Below the pieces are notes generated by a model. That model was given only the letters and a program-made list of their open reading frames with translations, was not told where the DNA came from and did no database searches. From NCBI GenBank assembly GCA_964369235.1, contig CAYJEQ010000003.1:1-64000 (forward strand): DNA of 64,000 bases, given 5' to 3'. The translations under genes were made by a program, and so were the position numbers. This document shows positions 15,874-24,516 of this stretch, piece after piece (position 1 is the stretch's first letter; each line of letters opens with the position of its first letter). The DNA comes from CAYJEQ01 sp964369235. Lineage in GTDB: Bacteria > Bacillota > Clostridia > Oscillospirales > Ruminococcaceae.

Positions 15874-16716
15874 ATGTTTGAAATATTAGATAAAGAATAT
15901 CTTAATGATTTTGTAGTTAGAATGAAAATAAAAGCACCCCTAGTGGCAAAAAAAGCAGAGCCTGGACAGTTTATTATTTTTAGAGCTAGTGATGACGGAG
16001 AGAGAGTGCCACTTACTATTGCTGATTATGATAGAGAAGCAGGTTGGGTATGTATAATATTCCAGATAGTTGGTGGAGCTACAATGGAGCTAGGAGCACT
16101 AAATATTGGGGATACTATTGCTGATTTTGTTGGCCCACTAGGTGTAGCAAGCCATACTGACGGACTTAAAAAAGTTGCTGTAGTAGGCGGTGGAGTAGGA
16201 TGTGCCATTGCATATCCAGTAGCAAAAAAACTTCATAATCAAGGTTGTGAAGTACATGCTATAGTAGGCTTTAGAAATAAAGATCTAGTAATACTAGAGG
16301 ATGAGTTTAACGCTGCAAGCAGTAAACTTATCATGATGACCGATGATGGTTCCTATGGACAGCAAGGCCTTGTAACTAATGCTTTAAAATCACTTATTGA
16401 GGAAGGCCATAAGTATGACGAGGTTATAACAATAGGCCCATTACCAATGATGAAGTTTGTATCACTTCTAACTAAGGAATACGGTATTAAAACAATGGTT
16501 AGTATGAACCCAATTATGATTGATGGCACAGGAATGTGTGGTTGTTGTCGTCTAACAGTTGGTGGAGAGGTTAAGTTTGCCTGTGTAGATGGCCCAGACT
16601 TTGATGGACATCTAGTAGATTTTGATGAGGCAATGAGCAGAAATAATATCTACGCTAACCAAGAGAGGGAAGCAAGAGAAGATAACTGTAATCTACTAAA
16701 TAAAGAAGTAAACTAA
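15874..16716 (+). CDS. nfnA: NADH-dependent ferredoxin:NADP+ oxidoreductase subunit A (NfnA; SudB-like)
   Basis: The small subunit of the electron-bifurcating transhydrogenase that couples NADH and reduced ferredoxin to NADPH formation. It has an FAD-binding beta-barrel (about residues 1-95, with RVPLTIADYD), an NAD-binding domain opening VVGGGVGCAIAYPVAKKL near 107-124, and a C-terminal [2Fe-2S] motif GMCGCCRLTVGGEVKFACVDG near 220-240. The length of 280 residues is typical. AAAGGAG precedes ATG 15874. Upstream, TTGACA (15788) and TATAAT (15806) are present but only 12 bp apart, so I do not call a promoter. nfnB follows after 41 bp. Confidence 0.9.
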   Translation: MFEILDKEYLNDFVVRMKIKAPLVAKKAEPGQFIIFRASDDGERVPLTIADYDREAGWVCIIFQIVGGATMELGALNIGDTIADFVGPLGVASHTDGLKKVAVVGGGVGCAIAYPVAKKLHNQGCEVHAIVGFRNKDLVILEDEFNAASSKLIMMTDDGSYGQQGLVTNALKSLIEEGHKYDEVITIGPLPMMKFVSLLTKEYGIKTMVSMNPIMIDGTGMCGCCRLTVGGEVKFACVDGPDFDGHLVDFDEAMSRNNIYANQEREAREDNCNLLNKEVN

Positions 16717-16757
16717 TTATATAAGTATATGTCACAATTGGCAGAAGGGGTATTACA

Positions 16758-18143
16758 ATGGCAAATATGTCTTTAGAAAAATGTAAAATGCCGGAACAAC
16801 CAGCAGATATAAGAAACAAGAATTTTCAGGAGGTAGCCTTAGGTTATTCCCCTGAACAAGCAATAGAGGAAGCAACAAGATGCCTTAACTGTAAGCACAA
16901 GCCATGTATTAAGATGTGTCCTGTAGCAGTTGATATTCCAGAGTTTATTATGTTAGTAGCTCAGGGAGATTTTCAAGGTGCTTACACTGCACTATCTAAG
17001 GCAACAGCCCTACCAGCTGTATGTGGAAGAGTATGCCCACAGGAAACACAGTGTGAAGGTGTATGTGTAAGAGGAATAAAAGGTGAGCCAGTAGCAATCG
17101 GTAGATTAGAGCGTTTTGTAGCTGATTACCACAGAGAGAACAACACTGCTAAAATAGAAAAGCCTCTATCTAACGGCAAAAAGGTAGCTGTAGTAGGAGC
17201 TGGGCCAGCAGGGCTAACAGCAGCAGGTGATTTAGCTAAACTAGGCTATGAAGTAACTGTATTTGAAGCCCTTCACACACCAGGTGGGGTGCTTGTATAT
17301 GGTATACCAGAGTTTAGACTACCTAAGTCCATTGTACAGCAGGAAATACAAAACCTAGTTGATTTAGGTGTTGAGATAAAGACTAATATGGTAATTGGTA
17401 AGATACTTACAATAGATGAACTATTTGAGATGGATTACAAAGCTGTATTTGTTGGCAGTGGTGCAGGTCTACCTAACTTTATGAAGATTCCAGGGGAAAG
17501 TTATAAAGGTGTATTCTCTGCTAATGAGTACCTAACAAGAATAAACTTAATGAAAGCATACGAAAAAAATACAAAAACATCAATTATGAAAGCTGATAAA
17601 ATCGCAGTAATTGGTGGTGGTAATGTAGCAATGGACGCAGCAAGAAGTGCAAAGCGTATGGGTGCTAAAGAAGTGTATATAATCTATCGTAGAGGTATGG
17701 AGGAACTACCAGCTAGACTGGAAGAGATCCACCACGCTGAGGAAGAGGGGATTATATTTAAGACACTGACTAATCCTATCGAAATACTAGGTGATAAAGA
17801 TGGTTTTGTTACTGGTATTAAATGTGTAGAGATGGAACTAGGGGAAGCAGATGAGTCTGGTAGACGCCGTCCAGTTGTTAAGGCTGATAGTGAGTTTGTA
17901 CTGGATATGGAAGCTGTTATTATCAGTATAGGTACATCACCTAATCCACTAATAACCTCCACTACACCAGGATTAGATGTTAACAAATGGGGCTGTATCG
18001 TAGCAGACGAAACCACAGGTCTTACAAGTAGACAGATGGTATACGCTGGTGGTGACGCAGTAACAGGTGCAGCAACAGTAATTTTAGCAATGGGCTCAGG
18101 TAAGGACGCAGCAGCAGCCATTCATCATGAACTAAGTAAATAG
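16758..18143 (+). CDS. nfnB: NADH-dependent ferredoxin:NADP+ oxidoreductase subunit B (NfnB; GltD/SudA-like)
   Basis: The large subunit of NfnAB, homologous to the glutamate synthase small chain. Two [4Fe-4S] clusters are bound by the N-terminal cysteines (CLNCKHKPCIKMCPV near 38-52, and CGRVCPQETQCEGVCVRG near 91-108). An FAD motif VVGAGPAGLTAAGDLAKLG lies near 144-162, an NADPH motif IGGGNVAMDAARSAKRMG near 285-302, and a GGDAVTGAATVILAMGSG stretch near the C-terminus. The length of 461 residues is normal. A glutamate synthase role is unlikely because no large gltB subunit is nearby and NfnA is adjacent. A strong terminator follows. Confidence 0.9.
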   Translation: MANMSLEKCKMPEQPADIRNKNFQEVALGYSPEQAIEEATRCLNCKHKPCIKMCPVAVDIPEFIMLVAQGDFQGAYTALSKATALPAVCGRVCPQETQCEGVCVRGIKGEPVAIGRLERFVADYHRENNTAKIEKPLSNGKKVAVVGAGPAGLTAAGDLAKLGYEVTVFEALHTPGGVLVYGIPEFRLPKSIVQQEIQNLVDLGVEIKTNMVIGKILTIDELFEMDYKAVFVGSGAGLPNFMKIPGESYKGVFSANEYLTRINLMKAYEKNTKTSIMKADKIAVIGGGNVAMDAARSAKRMGAKEVYIIYRRGMEELPARLEEIHHAEEEGIIFKTLTNPIEILGDKDGFVTGIKCVEMELGEADESGRRRPVVKADSEFVLDMEAVIISIGTSPNPLITSTTPGLDVNKWGCIVADETTGLTSRQMVYAGGDAVTGAATVILAMGSGKDAAAAIHHELSK

Positions 18144-18154
18144 GTTTTATAATA

Positions 18155-18186
18155 GGGCGGATATCTGAGTATATCCGTCTTTTTAT
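18155..18186 (+). terminator. Terminator of nfnAB
   Basis: GGCGGATAT pairs with ATATCCGTC around CTGAGT and is followed by a run of five T residues. Confidence 0.88.
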
Positions 18187-18190
18187 ATTT

Positions 18191-18256
18191 GATTCAATAG
18201 CAAATTTTGAGGGACAGTAACCAAGAGAATTTTACCCCAATAATTAATATAGAGCC
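18191..18256. repeat. Decayed copy of the GGGGTAC palindromic element
   Basis: Both ends match the complete copy at 14570 (TAGCAAATTTTGAGG and GAATTTTACCCCAATAATTAATATAGAGCC), but the left arm of the inner palindrome is deleted, leaving only GGGACAGTAACC. It sits between two terminators. Confidence 0.65.
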
Positions 18257-18261
18257 TAAAA

Positions 18262-18310
18262 GTTAAAGAGCATGGACAAATGGTAAAGTCATCTGTCCAC
18301 GCTCTTTATT
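18262..18310. terminator. Terminator downstream of the AIM24 gene
   Basis: AAAGAGCATGGACA pairs with TGTCCACGCTCTTT across a 15-nt loop. The A-rich left flank gives a U tract on the minus strand. Confidence 0.75.
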
Positions 18311-18363
18311 TATTACCTAAACTAAATACTGTTACATATTTATTATATTAACATATAATAAAA

Positions 18364-19128
18364 CTATCTGCTGATAACTGGTGTCATCCACACCTTGCCA
18401 GTACCACGGTAAACATTTACAAGACCTTCTCCAGAAGCTGCTGAGCCAATCAGGCTTTTTCCCGAGCGCTCTACTGTAAACTCAAGGCTACCACTCCAGG
18501 CGATTGCAAGATTACCATCGATTTTTAACACATCTTTATCTAGGGTGATTTCGATAATTTCCTCCTGTGGGCAGTGAGCCTCAAGGCAGACTACTCCATT
18601 ACCTGTTAGACCAAGGTTAAATAAACCTTCTCCACCTAAAGTAGCTGAGGATAGATTAGAACGCATTACTGCTTTATGTTTAAGGCTACCTTCACAAGCT
18701 AAAAACAGCCCATCGTCAATAACCACAGAGCCACCCCATAATCCTACATCAATCATAAGAATATGTTTATAAGTTGGCTCTAAAACCATAACCCCTGTAC
18801 CAGTGTATTCAGGTTTAATTGCTGATTCACCAGTTACTTTACCTCTTATAGCTTTACCAAGTAAATCACCAACACCTTTAAGGCCGGTAGTTGCTTTTAC
18901 ATCTCCAACCATCCACTGCATAGCACCTGCCTGAACAACTACAGAAGATTTAGAGATATCACATACAAGCTGTCTTCTGCGCACATTCATTTCACTAGCA
19001 TAGTAAGCATTCATAGCGTTATTAGGAGTAACACTAAGATCCCTAATGTATTCAATAGTTTTAAAAGCACCTGCTTCTCCTAGTATCCTCACATCATCAT
19101 TGTTGTAAAAGTTTGAAATATTAAACAT
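18364..19128 (-). CDS. AIM24/DUF124 family protein
   Basis: A beta-rich protein of the AIM24 (TIGR00266-like) family; its biochemical role is not established in bacteria. Family features are the repeated Gly-rich turns (GDVKATTGLKGVGDLLG, TLGGEGLFNLGLTGNG, GSAASGEGLVNVYRGTGKVW), the VQAGAMQWM segment and a HCPQEE motif. There is no signal peptide or membrane span. The length of 254 residues is typical. AAGGAGG precedes ATG 19128. It lies just downstream of the cotJ operon, separated by a stable hairpin, so any link to the spore is only positional. Confidence 0.8.
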   Translation of the reverse strand: MFNISNFYNNDDVRILGEAGAFKTIEYIRDLSVTPNNAMNAYYASEMNVRRRQLVCDISKSSVVVQAGAMQWMVGDVKATTGLKGVGDLLGKAIRGKVTGESAIKPEYTGTGVMVLEPTYKHILMIDVGLWGGSVVIDDGLFLACEGSLKHKAVMRSNLSSATLGGEGLFNLGLTGNGVVCLEAHCPQEEIIEITLDKDVLKIDGNLAIAWSGSLEFTVERSGKSLIGSAASGEGLVNVYRGTGKVWMTPVISR

Positions 19129-19203
19129 GCTATTTCCTCCTTATTATAATAAATATCCTGTAGATATTCTAACACTTTTAAAGGAAAATAACAACTAGAG
19201 TTT

Positions 19204-19234
19204 CACCCCTAAGGCAGATTATGCCTTAGGGGTG
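19204..19234. terminator. Hairpin downstream of cotJC
   Basis: CACCCCTAAGGCA and TGCCTTAGGGGTG form a perfect 13-bp stem. The minus strand lacks a clear U run after it, so termination may be incomplete. Confidence 0.65.
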
Positions 19235-19238
19235 GTTT

Positions 19239-19889
19239 CTATTTTGTAGTGTTTACAGATGGTTTAGTTATTGGCTTGGTGTTTGTATTTACAGGAGTAT
19301 CAAACTCAGGATTAAAAGCATAGAAATTCTTAGAATCGAGATTTTCCTGAACAATTCTCAGTGCTTCACCGAAACGCTGATAGTGAACAATTTCTCTTTC
19401 TCTAAGGAATTTAATACAGTTTCTTACATCAGGATCATCACATAATCTCAAAATGTTTTCATAGGTAGTTCTTGCTGCCTGTTCTGCAAACATATCACCA
19501 GTTAGATCAGTAACAATATCACCATTAGAAGCAATCATCTCAGCACTAAAGGGAATACCACCAGAGCTTACAGGAAATAGACCAGTAGTATGGCCTAGAT
19601 AGTAATCACTAAAGCCACCATCAATAATTTGCTGAGGTGTAAGGTTTTTTGTTAGCTGATGTACAATGGCACATATCATCTCCACATGTCCTAGCTCCTC
19701 TGTACCAATGTCTGTTAATATTGCCTTAACCTGATCATAGGGCACAGTATACCTTTGAGCTAAATATCTATTAGCAGCACCTAGCTCACCACCTGGGCTA
19801 CCAAACTGCTGTATAACGCATTTGGCTAGAAAAGCATTAGGGGCGCTTACCTTAACAGGGTATAGTAGCTTTTTTTCATAAATCCACAT
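19239..19889 (-). CDS. cotJC: Spore coat protein CotJC (manganese-catalase-like)
   Basis: A ferritin-like, di-manganese-catalase family coat component. Candidate metal ligands are the glutamates and histidines in GGELGAANRYLAQRY (near 33-47), GTEELGHVEMI (near 63-73), FAEQAARTTYENI and LREREIVHYQRFGEAL. The length of 216 residues is slightly above the Bacillus protein because of a Pro/Thr-rich tail. AGGAGG precedes ATG 19889. It is the third gene of cotJABC. In Bacillus subtilis the operon is transcribed by SigE; a mother-cell-like -10 is visible before cotJA here. Catalase activity on peroxide is plausible but not shown by sequence alone. Confidence 0.92.
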   Translation of the reverse strand: MWIYEKKLLYPVKVSAPNAFLAKCVIQQFGSPGGELGAANRYLAQRYTVPYDQVKAILTDIGTEELGHVEMICAIVHQLTKNLTPQQIIDGGFSDYYLGHTTGLFPVSSGGIPFSAEMIASNGDIVTDLTGDMFAEQAARTTYENILRLCDDPDVRNCIKFLREREIVHYQRFGEALRIVQENLDSKNFYAFNPEFDTPVNTNTKPITKPSVNTTK

Positions 19890-19903
19890 AATTCACATAC
19901 CTC

Positions 19904-20149
19904 CTATGCTTCCCAAGGCCATGGGCCATCAATCCATTCCCATCTATCTACTGCCTTACACTCATAAGGATTTAGTGGGCCGTACAGTTGGGTGTATTCA
20001 TTAACTGCTGTATCTCTCATTTCTTTGTGTTTGCGATAGTACTCTAAGGCAGATATATCTGTTGGATGAGTATCAAGAAAAAGACAAGCTTCATCCATGG
20101 CAAATGTACACACCTGTATACGCATTACAAGGGTTTCTTTATCGGTCAT
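19904..20149 (-). CDS. cotJB: Spore coat protein CotJB
   Basis: A small coat-associated protein of 81 residues, mostly helical, matching CotJB through the early MRIQVCTFAMDEACLFLDTHPTD block and the C-terminal KAVDRWEWIDGPWPWE stretch. Its molecular function is unknown; it accompanies CotJA and CotJC in the coat. GAGGAGG lies just before ATG 20149, spanning the end of cotJA, so translation is coupled. Confidence 0.9.
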   Translation of the reverse strand: MTDKETLVMRIQVCTFAMDEACLFLDTHPTDISALEYYRKHKEMRDTAVNEYTQLYGPLNPYECKAVDRWEWIDGPWPWEA

Positions 20150-20150
20150 T

Positions 20151-20492
20151 TTACATTACCTCCTCGCCTAAAAATGGCAGATCTAACTGAGAAAATATAG
20201 TACCACGATTAAAACCTACTTCATCTTCATAGATGTTTTGCCATTTCTGAATAGGTGTATAAGCCATACCTATGGACAGGGAATCAAGGGTAGGTGAGGT
20301 AGGGGCAGTTGTTGTAGGTGGGGTGGTAGTGGGAGGGGTACAACCCTCAGGACAGTAATCAGGTACAGAAGTATCTGGGAAAAGTGGCAGAGTTGTAGCA
20401 CCACCATCTTCAGGTAGTGGATTTACTGCAACACCAGGGTATAAGACAGTTGGTTGTGCTGATGTTAATTTGTAATTTGGAAATTCGTTCAA
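20151..20492 (-). CDS. cotJA: Spore coat-associated protein CotJA with a Thr/Pro-rich insert
   Basis: CotJA is recognised from its C-terminal core, GMAYTPIQKWQNIYEDEVGFNRGTIF followed by QLDLPF (about residues 73-108 overall). In front of the core is a Cys-containing, Pro/Thr-rich segment (PEGCTPPTTTPPTTTAPT, about 48-65), making this 113 residues against roughly 70-85 in Bacillus. Such segments are typical of exposed, possibly glycosylated spore-surface regions, though that is inference. The start appears to be TTG 20492, placed after GAGGAGG. It is first in the operon with cotJB and cotJC. Confidence 0.88.
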   Translation of the reverse strand: MNEFPNYKLTSAQPTVLYPGVAVNPLPEDGGATTLPLFPDTSVPDYCPEGCTPPTTTPPTTTAPTSPTLDSLSIGMAYTPIQKWQNIYEDEVGFNRGTIFSQLDLPFLGEEVM

Positions 20493-20536
20493 ATTTATTA
20501 CCTCCTCTATAAATGTAATCTACTAGACACATAAGT

Positions 20537-20566
20537 ATTATATGCAAAGGTAGTAGATAGTGACAG
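20537..20566 (-). promoter_or_regulatory. Candidate mother-cell promoter of cotJABC
   Basis: The minus strand reads TGCATATAATA (-10 region, 20537-20546), with ACTATC about 15 bp upstream. The same 11-mer precedes the Cys-rich gene at 1823-1833. It fits SigE/SigK-type -10 boxes loosely. The rest of the 284-bp divergent region up to 20776 is AT-rich; TGAGTA and CAATACT near 20730-20755 could be a weak SigG-like site for the germination operon. Confidence 0.35.
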
Positions 20567-20776
20567 ATTATAAAGATTTATGATATAGAGTAAAAAGCCT
20601 GTGTTTTATCAGAAAACTATAACTTTTATAATAAAATTAAAAGAAACTAGTAATAAATTTAAGAATGGTTTTCAAGAGGGAATTATTGTTACTGCTACAA
20701 TATGTCTTTACAAACATAAAAACTATCTGAGTAAAAATACAATTTTAGTCAATACTTTATTTATAAAAAGGAAGGG

Positions 20777-22321
20777 TTGGTGGATCATATCTGGAATAGG
20801 ATAAAATCTGATTTAACTAATGATGCAAAAGAAAGCTATGCACCACAGGAAAATAGTAAATTATTTAAGTTAGAGGTAGATAGTGATAATTTAAGAGCTA
20901 GTCAGCAGATTACACAGATGACTATGGGCTCAAGTGATATAATGATAAGAAATTTTATAGTAAATGGGATAAAAATCACCTTGGTAATGTGTGAGGGGTT
21001 ATTTAGTAGTCAGGTGCTTAATGACAATATGATAAAACCACTAATACATCTAAATCTAGAGGATAAAACACCACTAGCTTTATATAACTGGATTAATAAT
21101 AATACAATAATAGCAGGTGATCAGAAAAATCTAATTAGTTATGATGAGCTGTTTCATTTTATTATGTCGGGGTTTGTGGTAATACTCGTAGATGGGGTAA
21201 AAGGTGGAATTGCCTGTGGTTTACAGGGGTTTCACTTTAGGTCGGTGTCAGAGCCTTCAGGGGAAACTAATATTAGAGGTTCTAGGGAAGGTTTTGTTGA
21301 GGCAATAAGGATTAATGTTGCTATGGTAAGAAGAAGGATGAAAACCCCTAATCTTAAATTTGAACTACTTAATGTAGGAGAAAAAAGCAAAACCGATGTA
21401 TGTCTAGCTTATCGCACCGACTGTGTAGATAAAGCTATAGTAGAAAATATAAAAAGCAAACTATCCCAAATATCCATTGACAATGTAATGGAAAGTGGAT
21501 ATATACAGCCTTTTTTAGATACAGCCCCTTTATCTATTTTTAGCAGTATAGGTACTACCCAGCGTCCTGATGTGCTTCTTGCTAAAATATCTGAGGGTAG
21601 GGTAGGTGTTTTAGTTGACGGAACACCTTTTGCCCTTGTCATACCACAGCTTTTTAATGAGCACTTTCAGTGTTTAGACGATTATACTCAGCGTCCTTAT
21701 TTTGCAACTCTTATTAGATGGATTAAATATATAGCATTTATAGTTAGTATACTACTTCCTGGATTTTATGTAGCTATTGCAACCTTTCATCCTGAATTAC
21801 TGCCTACAGACCTGCTTTTTAATATAGCATCAGCAGACAATAGTACACCATTCCCCTTAATATTTGAGGCTCTAGGACTTCATCTATTTTATGAAATTCT
21901 CCGTGAGGCTGGTTTAAGACTCCCTAAATCAATAGGACATGCTGTTAGTATTGTAGGTGGATTAGTAATAGGTGATGCAGCTGTACAAGCTGGTTTAGTA
22001 GGTGCACCTATGGTAATTATAGTTGCTCTTACAGCTATTACTGCATTTGTAACTCCATCGCTTTACGAGCCTATTATGTTTAGTCGATTTGCTTTTATTT
22101 TTTTAGGAGGGTGTTTTGGGATTTTTGGAATGTCTTTAGGGATTATGCTAATACTACTAAATCTATCAGCAATAGATAGTTATGGTATACCTGCCTCTAG
22201 CCCAATATCACCACTAAACCTATATAGTATACGAGATGTGTTTTTTAGATTAGGTTGGAAAAGCCTAGCTAAGGAAAATCTTCGAGTGCAAAATATACCA
22301 GGCTCTAAAACAAAAACTTAA
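20777..22321 (+). CDS. Spore germination receptor subunit A (GerA/GerKA family)
   Basis: The A subunit of a Ger-type germinant receptor in the spore inner membrane. The N-terminal half is hydrophilic and contains family blocks (GFVVILVDG, SEPSGETNIRGSREGFVEAIRINVAMVRRRM, KTDVCLAYR). Several membrane segments occupy about residues 310-480 (YIAFIVSILLPGFYVAIATF; ALGLHLFYEILREAGLRLP; VSIVGGLVIGDAAVQAGLV). The length of 514 residues is usual. TTG 20777 or GTG 20780 is the likely start after AAGGAAGG. The B and C subunits follow, so the receptor is complete; its germinant is unknown. Confidence 0.93.
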   Translation: MVDHIWNRIKSDLTNDAKESYAPQENSKLFKLEVDSDNLRASQQITQMTMGSSDIMIRNFIVNGIKITLVMCEGLFSSQVLNDNMIKPLIHLNLEDKTPLALYNWINNNTIIAGDQKNLISYDELFHFIMSGFVVILVDGVKGGIACGLQGFHFRSVSEPSGETNIRGSREGFVEAIRINVAMVRRRMKTPNLKFELLNVGEKSKTDVCLAYRTDCVDKAIVENIKSKLSQISIDNVMESGYIQPFLDTAPLSIFSSIGTTQRPDVLLAKISEGRVGVLVDGTPFALVIPQLFNEHFQCLDDYTQRPYFATLIRWIKYIAFIVSILLPGFYVAIATFHPELLPTDLLFNIASADNSTPFPLIFEALGLHLFYEILREAGLRLPKSIGHAVSIVGGLVIGDAAVQAGLVGAPMVIIVALTAITAFVTPSLYEPIMFSRFAFIFLGGCFGIFGMSLGIMLILLNLSAIDSYGIPASSPISPLNLYSIRDVFFRLGWKSLAKENLRVQNIPGSKTKT

Positions 22322-22331
22322 GGAGAATCCT

Positions 22332-23390
22332 ATGGATAAAAGTAAAAAAATCACCTGGGGACAGCTGTTTGTAATGATTTTTATCTCCAAAGCCTTTTTT
22401 CTAATGATGTCACCAGTATCTAATAATGATATACAACCCAGCCTTTATATATGGGGGCAGATTATCTCTATTCCTATTATGTTAGTGCTACTGATACCTA
22501 CAATTTATTTAATAAGAAAGAGTTTTGATTTTAGCAGTAATATAATACTACAAAAACTTACTGGCTTACTTTACCTTATAGCTACACTGTCAATAGGGAT
22601 AAATAGCCTTGTAAATTTTCAAAAATTTTTAGTAGATACTTTTTTCCCCTTTACCTCAGGAACAGCCTTAATGATACTGCTTATTCTAGGTATTACCTAT
22701 GGTATTTATTTAGGTTTAGAGCCTTTGGCTAGGGCTGGGGGGATAGTAATGTTTTTTGTGCTTATTGGTACTGGGTTAATTAGCTTTTCTTTTATAGATA
22801 AGATTGACATGGCGTATTTTAAGCCACTTGCTGATATTACCACACAAAATATAACCACCATAACACTATCCTCATTAATAGCTAATCAGGATTTTATACT
22901 GATTTTACTACTATCTGCTTTTACAAACTCTAATAATCCTAAAGGTCTTAAAACCCTTTTAATATCATCTAGTGGCTTTTATAGTTTAATGATATTTTTT
23001 ATAATTACTGTTTTAGGGGGATATATTAACCATGCTAAATATCCTTTATACAGCATATCTTCTATTGCTAATTTAGCAGTAATAGGAAGACTAGATTCAG
23101 TATTTATGATGCTATGGGTATGGATAGCCTTTATACGGATTACACTTTTTATACTATCAGCAGACTACGCACTCTCCCTTGTAATAGAAGAGAAAAAAGA
23201 TAGAGGAAAATATATAATCACAGGGTTAATATTAGTTATATCAACTATATTTACTATATATCCAGATATGGGGGAGTTATTTACTAAGTTTACCTCCTCA
23301 GGGATAATATTTTTAATATGTATAGTTATACTGCCATTATTATATATAACACAGCTTAAATTTGAATCAAATAGAAAGGGTAAGGTATAG
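22332..23390 (+). CDS. Spore germination receptor subunit B (GerAB/GerKB permease)
   Basis: The ten-helix permease-like subunit, belonging to the amino acid-polyamine-organocation superfamily, thought to bind the germinant. Almost the whole of the 352 residues is hydrophobic, starting with a TWGQLFVMIFISKAF-like first segment. ATG 22332 lies 10 bp after the A-subunit stop with AAGGAG in between. The C-subunit gene follows directly. Confidence 0.92.
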   Translation: MDKSKKITWGQLFVMIFISKAFFLMMSPVSNNDIQPSLYIWGQIISIPIMLVLLIPTIYLIRKSFDFSSNIILQKLTGLLYLIATLSIGINSLVNFQKFLVDTFFPFTSGTALMILLILGITYGIYLGLEPLARAGGIVMFFVLIGTGLISFSFIDKIDMAYFKPLADITTQNITTITLSSLIANQDFILILLLSAFTNSNNPKGLKTLLISSSGFYSLMIFFIITVLGGYINHAKYPLYSISSIANLAVIGRLDSVFMMLWVWIAFIRITLFILSADYALSLVIEEKKDRGKYIITGLILVISTIFTIYPDMGELFTKFTSSGIIFLICIVILPLLYITQLKFESNRKGKV

Positions 23391-23391
23391 G

Positions 23392-24459
23392 ATGAAAAAA
23401 ATCTTAATAATAAACCTTTGTATAATGATGTTTTTTACAGGATGTAGCAGTGAAATGGAGCTAAGGGAGAAAGCTGTAGTACAGGCAGTAGGTATTGATT
23501 ATAGTGAGGAAATGTATAAACTAACACTACAGGTTTTTGATTTTTCTAATGAGTCACAACAGGAAAGTTATCAGACTATAGAGGGTAGTGGTAAGGATAT
23601 TACTTCTGCTTTTATAGATGCTACAATAAATAGTGGTAGGCTAATTTTTCTTGGTAATAATAAGGTGGTTTTGCTGTCAGAGCCAGCTTTAATTGGGCTG
23701 GAAAGTATTCTAAATTTTTTTAGTCAAAATCATCAGTCCCCACTACAAACACCCATAGCCATTACTAAAACATCTGCTGAGGAAATAATAAAAGCAAAAC
23801 AAACTACCACGAAATCCATTAGTGGAGAAGATTTATATTTACTGTTAAAAAGAGGTGTGCAATCAGGATTTTATGGTAGTACATCGGTTTATGAGCTACT
23901 ACCTGTTTTACAGGAGGAAGGTGTAGGAGAACTGATACCAGTTATCCAGCTATTAGGGGAGAAGGATAATCACAGCCTAAAGCTTACAGAAAGCTATGGT
24001 GTCTGGAATGGTGGATATGTAGCTAGTGTAGATGAAAGTCAAAGTAGAGGGGTTAACTTAATTACAAACAGTGGTATAAAAACAGCTGTAGATTTAGGAC
24101 AGGTGGAAAATGTACCCATAATTGCAATGTTAAAAGATCTTGATTATACAATTACATCTGATGTTAAGTTTAGTGAAATAACAGTATTAATAGACCTAAA
24201 TGTTAAAGCAAGCATTGACAGTGATATAACTAGTGGAATCATAAGCCATGATGAGGCTAGGGATAAACTGGAGTCTATTCTAAAAGAAGATGTAGAAAAT
24301 GCTCTGAAGATGGCAGTGGACAATAAAGTAGACTTATTTTTATTTAAAGATTTTACAGAGCAAAACTATTACAACTGGGTAGCAGAAAACAAGTTACAAT
24401 GGGGTGAAATTATAGCTAATGGTGGTTATGAAGTCAATGTAAATGCTCAGATAACTTGA
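23392..24459 (+). CDS. Spore germination receptor subunit C (GerAC-type lipoprotein)
   Basis: A lipoprotein of the germinant receptor. The signal peptide MKKILIINLCIMMFFTGC ends in a lipobox with Cys18. It is followed by the family start SEMELREKAVVQAVGIDY. The rest is the three-domain GerAC fold, with the usual Glu/Lys-rich C-terminus. I chose ATG 23392, one base after the B-subunit stop with GAAAGGGTAAGG upstream, because an upstream in-frame ATG would bury the signal peptide. The length of 355 residues is normal. Confidence 0.93.
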   Translation: MKKILIINLCIMMFFTGCSSEMELREKAVVQAVGIDYSEEMYKLTLQVFDFSNESQQESYQTIEGSGKDITSAFIDATINSGRLIFLGNNKVVLLSEPALIGLESILNFFSQNHQSPLQTPIAITKTSAEEIIKAKQTTTKSISGEDLYLLLKRGVQSGFYGSTSVYELLPVLQEEGVGELIPVIQLLGEKDNHSLKLTESYGVWNGGYVASVDESQSRGVNLITNSGIKTAVDLGQVENVPIIAMLKDLDYTITSDVKFSEITVLIDLNVKASIDSDITSGIISHDEARDKLESILKEDVENALKMAVDNKVDLFLFKDFTEQNYYNWVAENKLQWGEIIANGGYEVNVNAQIT

Positions 24460-24516
24460 TTAATATTAGTTAATATACTATAATAAGTCCTATCAACTAG
24501 ATAGGATGGCAAAGCT

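Noticed and set aside
20601..20804. Open frame of 67 codons before the germination operon
   Set aside because: No ribosome site, no recognisable features, and it overlaps the start of the GerA-type gene.
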